Shown in pieces: positions 7,609-9,711 of a stretch of DNA of 9,711 nt; within the stretch, counting starts at the first letter, position 1, and each line of letters starts with the position of its first letter. This DNA is from an uncultured Flavobacteriaceae bacterium. GTDB taxonomy: Bacteria; Bacteroidota; Bacteroidia; Flavobacteriales; Flavobacteriaceae. Both the position numbers and the translations under genes were made by a program. Under the pieces are notes generated by a model. That model searched no databases, was not told where the DNA came from, and saw nothing but the letters and a program-made list of their open reading frames with translations. The stretch is taken from NCBI GenBank assembly GCA_913052425.1, contig CAJXEG010000041.1:1-9711 (forward strand), in the 5' to 3' direction.

Positions 7609-8895
7609 ATGCGATACCAAAGAAGCAGTACCCTATTTCAATCCGCCCAAAACGTCATTCCCGGTGGGGTCAACTCACCAGTCCGCGCATTTAAAGCCGT
7701 GGGAGGAACCCCTGTTTTTGTCCAAAAAGCCAAAGGCGCTTATTTGTACGATGTAGATGGGAACCGATTGATTGATTACATCTCCAGTTGGGGTCCCATG
7801 ATTTTGGGCCATGCTTTTGAACCCGTCATTCAAGCGGTCAAGGACAGTGCCGATAGAGGCACCTCCTATGGTATGCCCACCGAGTTGGAAACCCAAATTG
7901 CACAATTGGCGGTACAAATGGTACCCAACATTGACAAGGTCAGAATGGTCAATTCTGGTACCGAAGCCTGTATGAGTGCCGTACGATTGGCCAGAGGTTA
8001 TACAGGAAGGGAAAAGATCATCAAATTTGCAGGTTGTTATCACGGTCATTCCGATGCCTTTTTGATTCAGGCCGGAAGTGGAGCCGTAACCTTTGGAGCG
8101 CCCAACAGCCCCGGGGTTACCCAAGGAACCGCCAAGGATACCCTTTTGGCACAATACAACGATTTGGAAAGCGTTCGCCTTCACTTTGAACAACATCCGG
8201 AACAGATTGCGGCCATCATCATCGAACCCGTGGCGGGAAACATGGGGTGTATCCCTCCACAAGCGGGATTTGTAGAGGGTCTGCGGAAACTTTGTGATGC
8301 GCATCAAACCCTGTTGATTTTTGATGAGGTGATGACAGGATTTCGTTTGGCCAAGGGGGGGGCGCAAGAACGCCTCAACATTAAAGCCGATATTTGTACC
8401 TATGGAAAGGTTTTGGGCGGTGGACTTCCGGTAGGTGCCTTTGCGGCGCGAAAAGAAATTATGCGTCATTTGGCTCCGGAAGGGCCTGTCTATCAAGCCG
8501 GGACATTGAGTGGCAACCCCTTGGCCATGGCAGCTGGTTTTACCATGCTTAAAACACTGAATGAAAACCCTGAAATTTTTGAAAGGCTTGATAAAAAAAC
8601 CGAAACCTTACATATTGGAATCCAAGAACTAGTAGACAAAAAAGACATCCCTTATCAGATCAATCGTTATGGATCTATGATTTCGCTTCATTTTACAGAG
8701 CAGCCGGTGGTGGATTTTGAAACAGCAGCTTTGGGCAATAACGAATATTTTAAAAAATATTTCCACGGGATGTTGGACAGAGGGGTCTATCTCCCGCCCA
8801 GCGCATTTGAGAGTTATTTCCTTAACGATGCTTTGTCAGAAAAGGACATTGATTTTACCCTTTCCGCATTTGAGGATTGGTTAAAAAGCTTTTAG
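7609..8895 (+). CDS. hemL: Glutamate-1-semialdehyde 2,1-aminomutase
   Basis: Converts glutamate-1-semialdehyde to 5-aminolevulinate, the second step of the C5 route to haem and other tetrapyrroles. At 428 residues it is full length for the family. The N-terminus shows the hallmark [35 protein letters not shown] and CYHGHSD come next, then the aspartate motif FDEVMTGFR and the PLP lysine K267 in [28 protein letters not shown] follows, and the [17 protein letters not shown] stretch near the C-terminus is typical of HemL and separates it from other class III aminotransferases. It is the last gene of the compact plus-strand operon, two bases behind the glucosaminidase, so translational coupling is likely. 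A run of eight G (8355-8362) lies inside the frame at Lys-Gly-Gly-Ala and leaves the frame intact here. Confidence 0.98.
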   Translation: MRYQRSSTLFQSAQNVIPGGVNSPVRAFKAVGGTPVFVQKAKGAYLYDVDGNRLIDYISSWGPMILGHAFEPVIQAVKDSADRGTSYGMPTELETQIAQLAVQMVPNIDKVRMVNSGTEACMSAVRLARGYTGREKIIKFAGCYHGHSDAFLIQAGSGAVTFGAPNSPGVTQGTAKDTLLAQYNDLESVRLHFEQHPEQIAAIIIEPVAGNMGCIPPQAGFVEGLRKLCDAHQTLLIFDEVMTGFRLAKGGAQERLNIKADICTYGKVLGGGLPVGAFAARKEIMRHLAPEGPVYQAGTLSGNPLAMAAGFTMLKTLNENPEIFERLDKKTETLHIGIQELVDKKDIPYQINRYGSMISLHFTEQPVVDFETAALGNNEYFKKYFHGMLDRGVYLPPSAFESYFLNDALSEKDIDFTLSAFEDWLKSF

Positions 8896-8940
8896 GAAGG
8901 TGAACCTCTAAAAGTGCCATAATCTAAAAGTTTAATTTTA
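8888..8940 (+). terminator. Possible terminator hairpin at the end of hemL
   Basis: CTTTTAG (8889-8895, including the hemL stop) is a perfect complement of CTAAAAG (8908-8914). An inner AGG/CCT pair with a TGAA loop extends the stem past a two-base bulge. A second CTAAAAG copy at 8924-8930 is followed by the T-rich tract TTTAATTTTA, so the same left arm could pair there instead and form a more classical intrinsic terminator. The first hairpin alone lacks an adjacent T-tract. Confidence 0.5.
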
Positions 8941-9337
8941 AAATCCGTTATTCAGAAGCCGATTTTGCCTCTATTCAGTCTCTGTGCCACGCTTTCTGCT
9001 CATTTCCATGCCTACCTGCGAATGCACCCCAACAACAAAGAACCTTACCAAATTATCGCCGGAAATGGGGGGGAGTTCAGGACCGGCCACATTTTTTGGT
9101 TATACACTTGTTAAAATCATGTCGAGTGGACAGGTGCGCTTCATTTCAAAAGGGTTTGATAAGGGCAAGCCTTACTAGGCCTCAATGCAGGATAAACTCA
9201 CCATGATCAGGGATTCTACCCTGCTGAATTGGAACAAAAATCAACATCCTTATTTTAATTTACTTCACTTGGATTATAAACAAATCAGTCATGAAGTTTT
9301 AATGGAAATTGAAGCTTTCCCAAGGAAAATAGACTGA
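8941..9337 (+). pseudogene. Decayed C-terminal remnant of a calcineurin-like metallophosphoesterase
   Basis: The stretch after hemL has no intact gene, but its pieces join into one recognisable C-terminus. In the frame of 8941, bases 9004-9072 encode AHFHAYLRMHPNNKEPYQII then AGNGG. AHFH corresponds to the last GHxH metal-binding motif of purple acid phosphatase-like and calcineurin-like enzymes, and GNGG to the glycine turn that usually follows. At the G7 run (9067-9073) the frame must shift; with one G fewer it continues as SSGPATFFGYTLVKI, VRFISKGFDKGKPY. An in-frame TAG at 9176-9178 interrupts this, after which QDKLTMIRDSTLLNW and FNLLHLDYKQISHEVLMEIE run to the TGA at 9335-9337. The N-terminal two thirds, with the DxH, GDxxD and GNH motifs, are missing. 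The upstream boundary (8941) is approximate. The frame joins are seen directly; the family assignment rests on motif memory. Confidence 0.65.
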
Positions 9338-9361
9338 TATGTTAGCTTAGAAAGTCAAATT

Positions 9362-9711
<350 letters not shown>

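Noticed and set aside
7675..8496. A 273-residue minus-strand ORF antisense to hemL
   Set aside because: A long antisense frame caused by codon bias in hemL; its translation is of low-complexity shadow type with no recognisable motifs.
8984..9178. A 64-residue plus-strand ORF behind hemL as a small gene
   Set aside because: Its first half is out of frame with the recognisable AHFHAY-GNGG segment, and its second half continues that remnant after the G7 slip. It is a product of the decayed gene, not a gene itself.
9332..9356. GACT/AGTC pairing between the phosphoesterase remnant and lysS as a terminator
   Set aside because: Only four base pairs with a 17-base loop; too weak to call even though TATTTT follows on the lysS strand.

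Overview
The window looks like a stretch of core chromosome from a Bacteroidota bacterium, most likely a member of the Flavobacteriaceae. Three things point there. Promoter-like sites match the Bacteroidota -7 consensus TAnnTTTG rather than TATAAT. Start sites follow A-rich stretches rather than Shine-Dalgarno motifs. The gene set (der, a short MerR regulator, a membrane-anchored M23 peptidase, alaS, a DUF4136 lipoprotein, and a short PLP-dependent deaminase/desulfhydrase with a glucosaminidase and hemL) is of a flavobacterial type. The genus cannot be told from the sequence. No tRNA, rRNA, CRISPR array, insertion sequence or phage gene was seen.

Layout. At 1-1067 (+) is the 3' part of der, a ribosome-assembly GTPase, cut by the window edge. 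It abuts, stop to stop, a minus-strand pair: a short MerR-type regulator (1068-1397) and an M23 metallopeptidase (1397-2374), joined by a TGATG overlap. A 121-base divergent region (2396-2516) carries a TATATTTG box on each strand, one facing the peptidase and one facing alaS (2517-5132, +). alaS overlaps stop-to-stop with a minus-strand DUF4136 lipoprotein (5129-5650), which lies behind a 68-residue membrane protein (5662-5868). A compact plus-strand operon follows: a D-cysteine desulfhydrase/ACC deaminase family enzyme (5901-6803), a lipoprotein glucosaminidase with LysM (6782-7606) and hemL (7609-8895), with a 22-base overlap and a 2-base gap. Behind hemL is a hairpin, then the remains of a calcineurin-like metallophosphoesterase gene (about 8941-9337) with a poly-G frameshift and an in-frame stop. 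The 3' end of lysS (9362-9711, -) closes the window.

The genes mostly serve housekeeping functions: translation (alaS, lysS, der), tetrapyrrole synthesis (hemL), and cell-wall remodelling (M23 peptidase, glucosaminidase). No new multi-gene defence or mobile system is evident. The points most worth a second look are the decayed phosphoesterase, the substrate-determining residues of the PLP enzyme, the absence of spacing at convergent gene ends, and the mirrored promoter boxes in front of alaS and the peptidase gene.
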